Assembly: GCF_029624125.1 (NCBI RefSeq)
Contig: NZ_JARSBN010000002.1
Coordinates: 62,001-126,000, forward strand
Reading direction: 5' to 3'
DNA: 64,000 nt
Source of the DNA: Winogradskyella marincola
Lineage (GTDB): Bacteria > Bacteroidota > Bacteroidia > Flavobacteriales > Flavobacteriaceae
This document shows positions 36,459-43,997 of the stretch, one piece after another. The notes under the pieces are model-generated. The model did not search any database, was not told the origin of the DNA, and worked only from the letters and a program-made list of their open reading frames with translations. The translations under genes were made by a program, and so were the position numbers. Position 1 is the first letter of the stretch. Each line of letters begins with the position of its first letter.

Positions 36459-38003
36459 TTAATTGATTTTGTTACCATCTTTATCAAAAAAATGATATTC
36501 AAGATATGTGTAAGCATCTCTAGGTATAATTTTTACCCATTTTTTGTGTTCAAAGAACCACTTTGTACGTACAGATGGATACCCTTTGGTTAAAAAGGCT
36601 GCTATAAAAGGATGTGCATTTAAGGTTATCTTTTTATAGTCTTTTTTAATAATCCTTTCTAGGTCTTGCTTAATACGTTGCACTACTTTAATTGGTGCTT
36701 CTATTTCGTCTCCACCTACGAGATTAGGATTTTCTTCTTTAGTTTTAATATTGCGCTCTGGCCTAACGCGTTGTCTGGTAATTTGCACTAAACCAAACTT
36801 ACTCGGCGGCAATATTTTATGCTTTGCTTTGTCATCTTTCATCTCTTCACGGAGATGGTTGTAAAGTTGTTTTCGGTTTTCTGCTCTGCCCATATCTATA
36901 AAATCAACTACAATGATTCCTCCCATATCTCGGAGGCGTAGTTGACGGGCAATTTCTGTTGCAGAAATTAAATTTACTTCTAAGGCTGTGTCTTCTTGGC
37001 TTTTTTCTTTGTTAGAACGGTTACCACTATTTACATCTATAACATGCATAGCTTCGGTATGTTCTATAACAAGATAAGCACCTTTAGCCATAGAAACGGT
37101 TTTTCCAAAAGAAGTTTTTATTTGGCGTTCTATGCCGTATTTTTCAAAAACCGGAATACCATTTTTGTAGTACTTTACAATTGACTCTTTTTTGGGTGCA
37201 ATTTTTTGCACGTAATCTTTTACTTGTATGTACAATTCTTCATCATCTACAACAATACCAGAAAATGAATCATTAAAAATATCTCTAAGAATAGAAGATG
37301 CTTTATTCATTTCACCTAAAACTTTTGTTGGGTGATGTGCTTTGTACAACTTTTTACACATTGCTGTCCATCTCGTCAGCAAGTTCTGTAAATCACTGTC
37401 TAGCTCGGCAACTTTTTTGCCTTCTGCTACAGTACGAATAATAACACCAAATCCTTTGGGAGTAATACTTTTTACTAATCGTTTTAGTCTGTCTTTTTCT
37501 TCTTGAGATTCAATTTTTTGAGAAATCGAAATTCGGTTAGAAAAGGGTACCAAAACAATATATCTACCTGCAATAGACAATTCTGAACTAATGCGAGGTC
37601 CCTTTGTAGAAATTGGTTCTTTTACTACTTGTACTAAAATTGATTGATTAGATTTAAGCGCATTGGCAATACTGCCATTTTTGTCTAAATCTTTTTCAAA
37701 CGGAAAGTCTTTAAGACTGTAATCTCTTAATTTTCCTGTGCTTACACGTTTAATGAATTTTAAAAGCGAAGGTAATTTTGGCCCAAGATCATGATAGTGT
37801 AAAAACCCATCTTTTTCGTAGCCTACATTAACGAAAGCTGCGTTAAGTCCTGGAATAACTTTGCGGATTTTAGCAATAAAAATATCACCTACTGCAAAGT
37901 TATTATCTTCTTCGTCTTTGTGTAATTCAATAAGTTTTCCATCTTTTAATAAGGCAAAATCAACAATATCTGAACTCGATCTTACGATTAATTCTTTGTT
38001 CAT
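36459..38003 (-). CDS. rng: Ribonuclease E/G
   Basis: A 514-residue single-stranded-RNA endonuclease of the RNase G type: the catalytic half only, without the long degradosome scaffold of E. coli RNase E. The S1 domain (about 35-125; VGDIFIAKIRKVIPGLNAAF), the catalytic core with metal-binding aspartates (GGIIVVDFIDMGRAENR) and the DVNSGNRSNKE motif are visible. A CxxC zinc-link is not seen where RNase E has one. It processes rRNA and mRNA. The 5' side carries three hairpins over about 110 bases (38017-38128), which could be a target for its own activity. HU and a 29-residue basic protein lie just upstream on the same strand. Confidence 0.93.
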   Translation of the reverse strand: MNKELIVRSSSDIVDFALLKDGKLIELHKDEEDNNFAVGDIFIAKIRKVIPGLNAAFVNVGYEKDGFLHYHDLGPKLPSLLKFIKRVSTGKLRDYSLKDFPFEKDLDKNGSIANALKSNQSILVQVVKEPISTKGPRISSELSIAGRYIVLVPFSNRISISQKIESQEEKDRLKRLVKSITPKGFGVIIRTVAEGKKVAELDSDLQNLLTRWTAMCKKLYKAHHPTKVLGEMNKASSILRDIFNDSFSGIVVDDEELYIQVKDYVQKIAPKKESIVKYYKNGIPVFEKYGIERQIKTSFGKTVSMAKGAYLVIEHTEAMHVIDVNSGNRSNKEKSQEDTALEVNLISATEIARQLRLRDMGGIIVVDFIDMGRAENRKQLYNHLREEMKDDKAKHKILPPSKFGLVQITRQRVRPERNIKTKEENPNLVGGDEIEAPIKVVQRIKQDLERIIKKDYKKITLNAHPFIAAFLTKGYPSVRTKWFFEHKKWVKIIPRDAYTYLEYHFFDKDGNKIN

Positions 38004-38016
38004 GATGTTAATTTAT

Positions 38017-38128
38017 ATTCCGACAATAAACATCGGAATGGATTTTACTAAATTATTTTGACACAGGATTCCGATAAACATGTATCGGATAATCCAAACA
38101 AATTAAGATGTACTCTATTAATACATCT
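38017..38128 (-). promoter_or_regulatory. Structured 5' leader of rng with three hairpins
   Basis: ATTCCGA / TCGGAAT (38017-38039), a longer stem with TCCGATA / TATCGGA and outer GGAT / ATCC pairs (38066-38095), and AGATGTA / TACATCT (38106-38128). The first two share the core TCCGA and the loop sequence AAACA, suggesting repeated binding or cleavage sites. In E. coli the rne leader controls its own mRNA decay; the same logic here is inference. Confidence 0.4.
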
Positions 38129-38161
38129 AATTTTATATCAAAGAACGTCTTGTAAAAACTG

Positions 38162-38188
38162 AAAAAAGTAGTTTAAAACTACTTTTTT
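38162..38188. terminator. Symmetric terminator after the 29-residue basic protein
   Basis: AAAAAAGTAGTTT pairs with AAACTACTTTTTT, so it works in both directions. On the minus strand it lies 5 bases after the stop at 38194. Confidence 0.8.
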
Positions 38189-38193
38189 CCAGC

Positions 38194-38283
38194 TTATTTC
38201 TTCTTGTGACGATTAGCGCGTCTACGTTTTTTACGCTTATGCGTCGCTACCTTGTGTCTTTTTCTTTTTTTACCACTTGGCAT
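38194..38283 (-). CDS. 29-residue very basic protein, probably ribosome-associated
   Basis: This small gene reads MPSGKKRKRHKVATHKRK and then KRRRANRHKKK, stop TAA. About two thirds of its residues are Lys, Arg or His. It has its own terminator and lies 41 bases downstream of the HU gene on the same strand. Short, extremely basic proteins of this kind resemble the small AURKAIP1/COX24 (bS22/mS38-like) group of ribosomal proteins, and similar products are encoded across Bacteroidota. A ribosomal role is therefore likely but rests on composition and recall, not on an alignment. It is easily missed by gene finders because of its length. Confidence 0.72.
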   Translation of the reverse strand: MPSGKKRKRHKVATHKRKKRRRANRHKKK

Positions 38284-38324
38284 AATGAATAATGCTTTTT
38301 AAATTAATATTTTTTTTAATGTTT

Positions 38325-38615
38325 TTAGTTTACTTCAACATTAGATTTTACACCTTCTAAAAATACTTTAGCTGGTTTAAAAGCTGGTATGTTGTGAGCA
38401 GGAATCTTAATCGTAGTATTTTTTGAAATGTTACGACCTGTTTTCTCAGCTCTTGTTTTGATTATGAAACTTCCGAAGCCTCTCAAATAAACGTTATCTC
38501 CACTTTCTAGTGATGATTTTACTTCTTCCATGAAAGTTTCTACCGTAGCCTGTACGTCACCTTTCTCCATACCTAACTTATCAGATATCTTAGCTACTAA
38601 ATCGGCTTTTGTCAT
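38325..38615 (-). CDS. HU family DNA-binding protein
   Basis: A 96-residue HU/IHF protein. TKADLVAKISDKLGMEKGDV forms the helical dimer part, NVYLRGFGSFIIKTRAEKTGRN the base of the arm, and IPAHNIPAFKPAKVF the DNA-binding end, with the intercalating Pro in NIPAFKP. It bends and compacts DNA. A promoter (38657-38689) precedes it. Confidence 0.95.
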   Translation of the reverse strand: MTKADLVAKISDKLGMEKGDVQATVETFMEEVKSSLESGDNVYLRGFGSFIIKTRAEKTGRNISKNTTIKIPAHNIPAFKPAKVFLEGVKSNVEVN

Positions 38616-38656
38616 TGTTATTAGTTTTAGGGTTACTATTAAAATCTTAAGGGATG

Positions 38657-38689
38657 CAAATATATGTAATTTAATTTCAATATTTCAAG
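38657..38689 (-). promoter_or_regulatory. Promoter for the HU gene
   Basis: On the minus strand: CTTG (38689-38686), 21 bases, TATATTTG (38664-38657). The -7 box matches TAnnTTTG; the spacer is 2 bases longer than usual. The ATG follows about 41 bases later. Confidence 0.45.
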
Positions 38690-38750
38690 CGTAATTAATT
38701 AAAATTTAACGCAATAAAGATTTAATTTTGCTCTATCATTTAAAAATTCA

Positions 38751-39800
38751 ATGGATTTTAAAAACAAATTAACTAACTGGTATTCAGACAACAAAAGAAG
38801 CTTACCTTGGCGAAACACTAAAAATCCATACTACATTTGGCTCTCAGAAATAATTTTGCAACAAACACAAGTTAAGCAAGGATTACCGTATTATGAAGAT
38901 TTTATTAAGCAATATCCTACTGTTTTTGATCTTGCAAATGCATCTGAAGAAGAGGTTCTGAAATTATGGCAAGGGCTTGGTTATTACTCCAGAGCAAGAA
39001 ATCTTCATACTACTGCCAAACATGTAGCTTTTGAATTGGATGGTCGTTTTCCTAATAACTATAAAGACCTATTAAAGCTTAAAGGTGTTGGCGACTATAC
39101 CGCAAGTGCTGTAGCCTCAATTGCATTTAACGAGGTTGCTGCTGTAGTAGATGGTAATGTTTACAGAGTTCTATCTCGATATTATGGTATTATAACTCCA
39201 ATAAATTCTACTGATGGTATAAAAGAGTTTAAAAAATTAGCCTCTAACCTTATTGATAAGGAGCAACCTGCAACCTTTAACCAAGCTATTATGGAGTTTG
39301 GTGCCACACAATGCAAACCCAAAAACCCTAATTGTACTATTTGTCCGCTAAACGAAAGTTGTATGGCGCTTCAAAAAAATATGATTGAGTTTTTGCCTGT
39401 AAAGCTGAAGAAAACAAAAGTGAAAACCCGATTTTTTAATTTCTTAGTATGCATAGACAACAATAAAAATACACTTCTTGAAAAAAGAACCTCAAAAGGT
39501 ATTTGGCAAAACTTATACCAGTTTCCTTTAATAGAATCTAATAAAAGTTTGTCTTCAGAAGAATTTCATTTACTCAATATAAAAGATTCTGTTTTAGACA
39601 ATCTAAATTTTGACTACTCCTTATATAATATAGAAGATATAGTTCATAAACTATCGCATCAACATCTGTATACCAAATTCTGGATTATTGAAACAAAAGA
39701 ATTGCCTAAAAAAAGCATTGCCATAAAGGAGATAAAAAAATATCCTGTTCCTGTACTTATTAGCTCGTTTATTGACGCTTTTAATTTCAATGATTTATAA
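38751..39800 (+). CDS. mutY: A/G-specific adenine DNA glycosylase
   Basis: A 349-residue MutY, which removes A paired with 8-oxoG. LPWRNTKNPYYIWLSEIILQ, the helix-hairpin-helix LKGVGDYTASAVASIAFN and the catalytic Asp in AAVVDGNVYRVLSRY are present. The iron-sulfur loop is CKPKNPNCTICPLNESC (C-x6-7-C-x2-C-x5-C). The C-terminal NUDIX-like domain (about 225-349; NTLLEKRTSKGIWQNLYQFP) reads 8-oxoG. It is followed by ssb, gldE and gldD, a gene order I recall as common in Flavobacteriia. Confidence 0.95.
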   Translation: MDFKNKLTNWYSDNKRSLPWRNTKNPYYIWLSEIILQQTQVKQGLPYYEDFIKQYPTVFDLANASEEEVLKLWQGLGYYSRARNLHTTAKHVAFELDGRFPNNYKDLLKLKGVGDYTASAVASIAFNEVAAVVDGNVYRVLSRYYGIITPINSTDGIKEFKKLASNLIDKEQPATFNQAIMEFGATQCKPKNPNCTICPLNESCMALQKNMIEFLPVKLKKTKVKTRFFNFLVCIDNNKNTLLEKRTSKGIWQNLYQFPLIESNKSLSSEEFHLLNIKDSVLDNLNFDYSLYNIEDIVHKLSHQHLYTKFWIIETKELPKKSIAIKEIKKYPVPVLISSFIDAFNFNDL

Positions 39801-39876
39801 GAATCACATTTTTTTCTTAATTTTAAATGTGTGATTACAAATTAAGTAACTTTGTAAGCTAAAACAATTTATAATT

Positions 39877-40317
39877 ATGTCAGGAACATTGAATAAAGTA
39901 ATGCTAATTGGGCATTTAGGAGATGAAGTAAAAATGCATTATTTCGATGATAAAAACTGCGTTGGTCGTTTTCCTTTAGCAACTAACGAAACTTATACAA
40001 ACAAAACCACTAATGAGCGTGTTACTAACACCGAGTGGCACAATATAGTAGTAAGAAATAAAGCTGCAGAAATCTGTGAAAAATACCTTACCAAAGGAGA
40101 TAAAGTATACATTGAAGGACGCATAAAAACCCGAAAGTGGACAGATGATAAAGGCATGGAGCGTTACTCTACAGAAATACAGTGTACAGACTTTACTTTC
40201 TTAACAAATAAAAACGAACAACAAGCACAGTCTTCTGTTGCTCAACAGCCATCTCAACCTCAGCAAGCTACTCAGAACAGCGCTGCACCACAAGAGGATG
40301 ACGATTTACCATTTTAA
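39877..40317 (+). CDS. ssb: Single-stranded DNA-binding protein
   Basis: A 146-residue SSB. The OB fold (1-105; LNKVMLIGHLGDEVKMHY, EWHNIVVRNKAAEICEKYL, GDKVYIEGRIKTRKW) is followed by a Gln/Ala/Ser-rich flexible tail (about 110-140) and the acidic tip EDDDLPF, which recruits repair and replication partners. A -7-like box TAACTTTG lies at 39847-39854, 22 bases before the ATG. Confidence 0.96.
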   Translation: MSGTLNKVMLIGHLGDEVKMHYFDDKNCVGRFPLATNETYTNKTTNERVTNTEWHNIVVRNKAAEICEKYLTKGDKVYIEGRIKTRKWTDDKGMERYSTEIQCTDFTFLTNKNEQQAQSSVAQQPSQPQQATQNSAAPQEDDDLPF

Positions 40318-40333
40318 TTAAATTAGTTTTATT

Positions 40334-41647
40334 TTGGACCCAGAACCCTCGGTTTTACTTTCAAATTTATTAGTTACCAATACATCGTTTATAACTAGTA
40401 TTATATTACTTGTTATACTATTAGCATGTTCGGCTCTTATATCTGGAGCCGAAGTAGCACTTTTTTCGTTAACCAAATCTAACATAGACAAAGGGCTCGA
40501 AGAAAATTCGTCTGCTATGCAGATTATTGCATCATTGCTAGAACGACCAAAAAAGCTACTGGCAACTATTCTTGTTGCAAACAATTTTATAAATATTGCT
40601 ATTGTACTACTCTTTGCTTTCATAGGCGAAACACTTTTTAAAAATGTTACCAGTACATTAATGCGATTTTTACTAGAAGTGGTCTCTGCTACTTTTCTCA
40701 TCTTGTTATTTGGTGAAATTATTCCAAAAATATACGCAAGTAGAAACAGCGTTAAGTTTGCTTCATTTATGGCAAGACCATTAAGAGTCTTAGACGTTAT
40801 ATTTTCTCCTATAAGCCTGCCAATGCGTTATACCACGTTGAAGATTCAGGAACGATTTGGAAAACAACGTTCTAATTTTAGTGTAGACCAGCTATCGCAA
40901 GCTTTAGAACTTACTAACGATGAAGACACCACACAAGAAGAACAAAAGCTATTACAAGGTATTGTGTCTTTTGGAAACACAGACACCAAACAAGTAATGC
41001 GTCCACGAATGGACTTATTTGCCATTAATATTGACACACCTTTTGAAACCATCATAAAAGAAATTATAGACAATGGATATTCTAGAATTCCTGTTTATGA
41101 AGAAAGTATAGATGACGTTAAAGGTGTACTCTATGTTAAAGACCTTTTGCCTCACCTAAACAAAAAAGAATTTAATTGGACCACCTTGTTAAGAGAGCCA
41201 TTTTTTGTTCCAGAAAACAAAAAACTAGACGATTTAATGGTTGAGTTTCAAACTAAAAAAGTACATCTAGCAGTTGTTGTTGATGAATATGGTGGCACTT
41301 CTGGTTTGGTTTCTTTAGAAGACATTATTGAAGAGATTGTTGGAGACATTAGCGATGAGTACGATGATGAAGATTTAGTTTATACAAAGCTAGATGATAA
41401 CAATTATAGCTTTGAAGGTAAAACACCTCTTAAAGACGTATACAAAATCATTAATTTAGAAGACAATGAAGCTGAAGATTTTGAAAACAAAAAAGGGGAA
41501 GCAGAAACATTAGCTGGTTTTGTTTTAGAAATATCTGGAGGTTTCCCAAGGGTTGGAAGTAAAATAAATTATAAAAATTACGTTTTTACTATTGAAGCCT
41601 TAGAGCGCAAGCGTATTAAACAGATTAAGTTTACGCTTTTGAGATAA
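40334..41647 (+). CDS. gldE: Gliding motility protein GldE (CNNM/CorC-type membrane protein)
   Basis: A 437-residue inner-membrane protein. The start is TTG at 40334 (MDPEPSVLLSNLLVTN); the next Met lies after the first membrane helix. The CNNM domain with 3-4 helices (about 15-200; LLACSALISGAEVALFSL, LLFGEIIPKIYASRN) is followed by two CBS domains (about 215-345; VMRPRMDLFAI, VKGVLYVKDLLPHL) and a CorC_HlyC domain (about 350-437; GFVLEISGGFPRVGSK). Relatives move Mg2+ or Co2+. In Flavobacterium, GldE is linked to GldD and to the gliding/type IX secretion apparatus. The gene follows ssb by 16 bases and precedes gldD by 49. Confidence 0.93.
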   Translation: MDPEPSVLLSNLLVTNTSFITSIILLVILLACSALISGAEVALFSLTKSNIDKGLEENSSAMQIIASLLERPKKLLATILVANNFINIAIVLLFAFIGETLFKNVTSTLMRFLLEVVSATFLILLFGEIIPKIYASRNSVKFASFMARPLRVLDVIFSPISLPMRYTTLKIQERFGKQRSNFSVDQLSQALELTNDEDTTQEEQKLLQGIVSFGNTDTKQVMRPRMDLFAINIDTPFETIIKEIIDNGYSRIPVYEESIDDVKGVLYVKDLLPHLNKKEFNWTTLLREPFFVPENKKLDDLMVEFQTKKVHLAVVVDEYGGTSGLVSLEDIIEEIVGDISDEYDDEDLVYTKLDDNNYSFEGKTPLKDVYKIINLEDNEAEDFENKKGEAETLAGFVLEISGGFPRVGSKINYKNYVFTIEALERKRIKQIKFTLLR

Positions 41648-41696
41648 AATATTGAAGTTTAAAATTTAAAAGATTCCTACTTACTGCAAAAGTTAT

Positions 41697-42269
41697 ATGA
41701 AACGTATAGTATTACCAATAATAAGTCTTTTCATGCTAGGTTGTGGCAATGATCCATTACCTAAGCCAAAAGGCTATTTACGATTAGAGTATCCTGAAGC
41801 TGAATATAAAAAAGTAGAATCCTCTTTACCTTTTTCTTTTGACAAAAATGCTTTTTCTGCTTCGGTATCAAAAGCTAAAACCTCTGGAAACGTTAAGGGA
41901 ATAAACGTTAAATACCCTTCTCTAAAAGCTACAATATACCTTAGCTACAAAAAAGTTAATAAAGATAATTTAGACAGCTTACTACGAGATGCTCAAAACC
42001 TTACTCAAAAGCACACAATGAAGGCTGATGAGATAACTTACAAGCCTTTTGAAAACACTAAAGACAAGGTCTATGGTATGTTATATGAAGTAGGTGGAGA
42101 TGCAGCTTCTCAATCCCAATTTTATGTTACAGATAGCACAGAACATTTTCTTAGCGGCTCACTATACTTTTATGCCAAACCTAACTATGATTCTATCTAT
42201 CCAGCATCTGAATACCTTAAAAAAGATATTAAACGCTTGATGGAATCTATAAAATGGATAGAGCATTAA
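41697..42269 (+). CDS. gldD: Gliding motility lipoprotein GldD
   Basis: A 190-residue lipoprotein (MKRIVLPIISLFMLGC, Cys16). The mature start GNDPLPKPKGYLRLEYPEAE and the motif SFDKNAFSAS are characteristic of GldD. GldD is needed for gliding and for chitin use in F. johnsoniae, and is tied to type IX secretion. Its place right after gldE is the conserved order. A very strong terminator follows at 42280. Confidence 0.93.
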   Translation: MKRIVLPIISLFMLGCGNDPLPKPKGYLRLEYPEAEYKKVESSLPFSFDKNAFSASVSKAKTSGNVKGINVKYPSLKATIYLSYKKVNKDNLDSLLRDAQNLTQKHTMKADEITYKPFENTKDKVYGMLYEVGGDAASQSQFYVTDSTEHFLSGSLYFYAKPNYDSIYPASEYLKKDIKRLMESIKWIEH

Positions 42270-42279
42270 TAATGAAAAT

Positions 42280-42325
42280 ATACAAATAAAAAAAGCAGCC
42301 AATTGGCTGCTTTTTTTATTTGTAT
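42280..42325. terminator. 46-bp perfect palindrome, bidirectional terminator
   Basis: Arms of 21 bases (42280-42300 and 42305-42325, core AAAAAGCAGCC) around AATT match without error, with A-run and T-run on the two sides. It lies between gldD and the convergent lipoprotein gene at 42340. Confidence 0.95.
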
Positions 42326-42339
42326 AATGATGAGAATAC

Positions 42340-43983
42340 TTAGTCTTGATAAACCCATTCACCACCCATTTTTATAACAGCAAAATCTTCAGTACCGTTA
42401 CTACCATTGTATATATCAATAGTAACAATATATTTTTGCTCTTCTTCTGCAGATGGGTCTAATTCGTCTAAAACAACACTTATAGCATCTAAAACCATAG
42501 CATTAGTCCACTCTGCTGGGTTTCCTGATCTTCTGTCCATGTTACCATAGTTTTCCATACTTGTTGTAGCTTCTGGATAAACAGAACCTAATTCTGCAAC
42601 TATAGTAGCATAATCTCCAGGAGTCATTGTGTATCTTATTGTGTTGTCTGGTACCCAAACACCATCTTCGAAACCAAATTGTAAAGTTGTAGAAACTACA
42701 CTCTCATGACCTGACCATACACCATTCATGTACATATAAGAATTACCTCTTATTTGAGCTCCACTTGAACTTGAGTAATAATCATAGATTACTAATAACT
42801 CATCTTCTTCTTGAGCATATGGGAATGTTAATTCTAAGAATGTTGGTAAGTAATTGTCTGGTGGAATAGAACTTCCGAAATTATCGTACTGACCTGGTTG
42901 ACCAGAACCTTCACCCATAGAATCAAAATCATTAGAGCTTAAGTAATAAACACCTTCAACAGCTTCCCAAGCACCACTTGTATACACAAAGTACTCACCT
43001 TTAGAGTTTGTATCTCCAGTAGCACCTAATGTCTTTATTTTTAAGCTTTCGATTCTCCATCTTGCAGCATCAGAATCTGTAGACTCGTATCTAAAAGCAA
43101 CATTAACAACTTGTCCGTCATATGCAGAAAAATCATAATCTTCTGAAGATGCCATATCACCTGTTGCAGGATTTGCTAAAGTAATTTCGTCCCAAGTAGC
43201 AGCTAATACATCACCTGAATAATCTGTAGATACATATATCTTTAATAAAGATGCATCACCAGCATAATCTAACTCTTGAGTAATTTGAAACTTAAGATCA
43301 CTTTCTCCTGTTAAATCAATTGTTGGAGATACTAACCACTCTGTGTTTGCAACTTGACCACCGAAGTAACTATTACCTTGAACATAACCTGATTGAGAAG
43401 TCCAAACTTCGTCACCACCAAATTCTTCAGAAACTGTCCAACCCTCAAAACTTCCTGCAAAGTTATAAGATACTAAGTCTGCTAAACCAACTTCTGGCTC
43501 TTCAGTATATTGGTCATATTTAGCTAAAACTATTTGTCCTTCTACTGGACTAGCAACTTGTGCATCAAGAATTGCTGGTATTTCATTTGTTGCATCTACA
43601 TCTGGATAAAATCCAAAAGCATCACTTCCTGCAGTTGCATAATCTGAGTTTGTAAACTCGTATATGTCAGCATTTGTGTAATCACTAACACCTTCTGCAC
43701 TACCAATATATAAGTCGTATCCAACTAATACTTGAGAACCTTCTCCCCAAAATGGATACATTTCCTCTAATAATTGAGGTATAGAGTCCTTAGCTTGTTG
43801 TTCTGAGTCGAAACTTCCAAAACCTAAACCTAAGGCATCATAATCATCACTAGTTAACGTGTAACTATCAGTACCAACAATTGGATCAGCACTAGTATCT
43901 AAGCCATCATAGATGTCTTCCATTGGATTACAACCTACGAAGATTGTTCCAAAAATTGCTAAGCAATAAAATATTCTTTTCAT
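42340..43983 (-). CDS. Surface lipoprotein with choice-of-anchor J domain and internal repeats
   Basis: A 547-residue lipoprotein (MKRIFYCLAIFGTIFVGC, Cys18). It contains four copies of a module of about 50-60 residues of the form DYDxxG, then IPxxL, then EGxxVLVxYDxY: about 41-95 (TSDDYDALGLGFGSF, VLVGYDLYIG), 105-155 (TNSDYATAGSD, IVLAKYDQYTE), 340-400 (SSNDFDSMGEGSG, LLVIYDYYSS) and 455-535 (TPGDYATIVAELG, YIVTIDIYNGS). A beta-sandwich of the choice-of-anchor J/cleaved-adhesin type (about 160-320; NFAGSFEGWTVSEEFGGDEV) sits between modules 2 and 3. It is rich in Asp and Glu. The TonB-dependent receptor gene lies 14 bases upstream, so it is probably that receptor's partner, although it is not a SusD relative. 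The ligand is unknown. Confidence 0.72.
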   Translation of the reverse strand: MKRIFYCLAIFGTIFVGCNPMEDIYDGLDTSADPIVGTDSYTLTSDDYDALGLGFGSFDSEQQAKDSIPQLLEEMYPFWGEGSQVLVGYDLYIGSAEGVSDYTNADIYEFTNSDYATAGSDAFGFYPDVDATNEIPAILDAQVASPVEGQIVLAKYDQYTEEPEVGLADLVSYNFAGSFEGWTVSEEFGGDEVWTSQSGYVQGNSYFGGQVANTEWLVSPTIDLTGESDLKFQITQELDYAGDASLLKIYVSTDYSGDVLAATWDEITLANPATGDMASSEDYDFSAYDGQVVNVAFRYESTDSDAARWRIESLKIKTLGATGDTNSKGEYFVYTSGAWEAVEGVYYLSSNDFDSMGEGSGQPGQYDNFGSSIPPDNYLPTFLELTFPYAQEEDELLVIYDYYSSSSGAQIRGNSYMYMNGVWSGHESVVSTTLQFGFEDGVWVPDNTIRYTMTPGDYATIVAELGSVYPEATTSMENYGNMDRRSGNPAEWTNAMVLDAISVVLDELDPSAEEEQKYIVTIDIYNGSNGTEDFAVIKMGGEWVYQD

Positions 43984-43997
43984 TTTAATTGTTTTTT

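Noticed and set aside
42280..42325. Phage attachment site or recombination site
   Set aside because: The A-run and T-run on each side and the place between convergent genes fit a bidirectional terminator.
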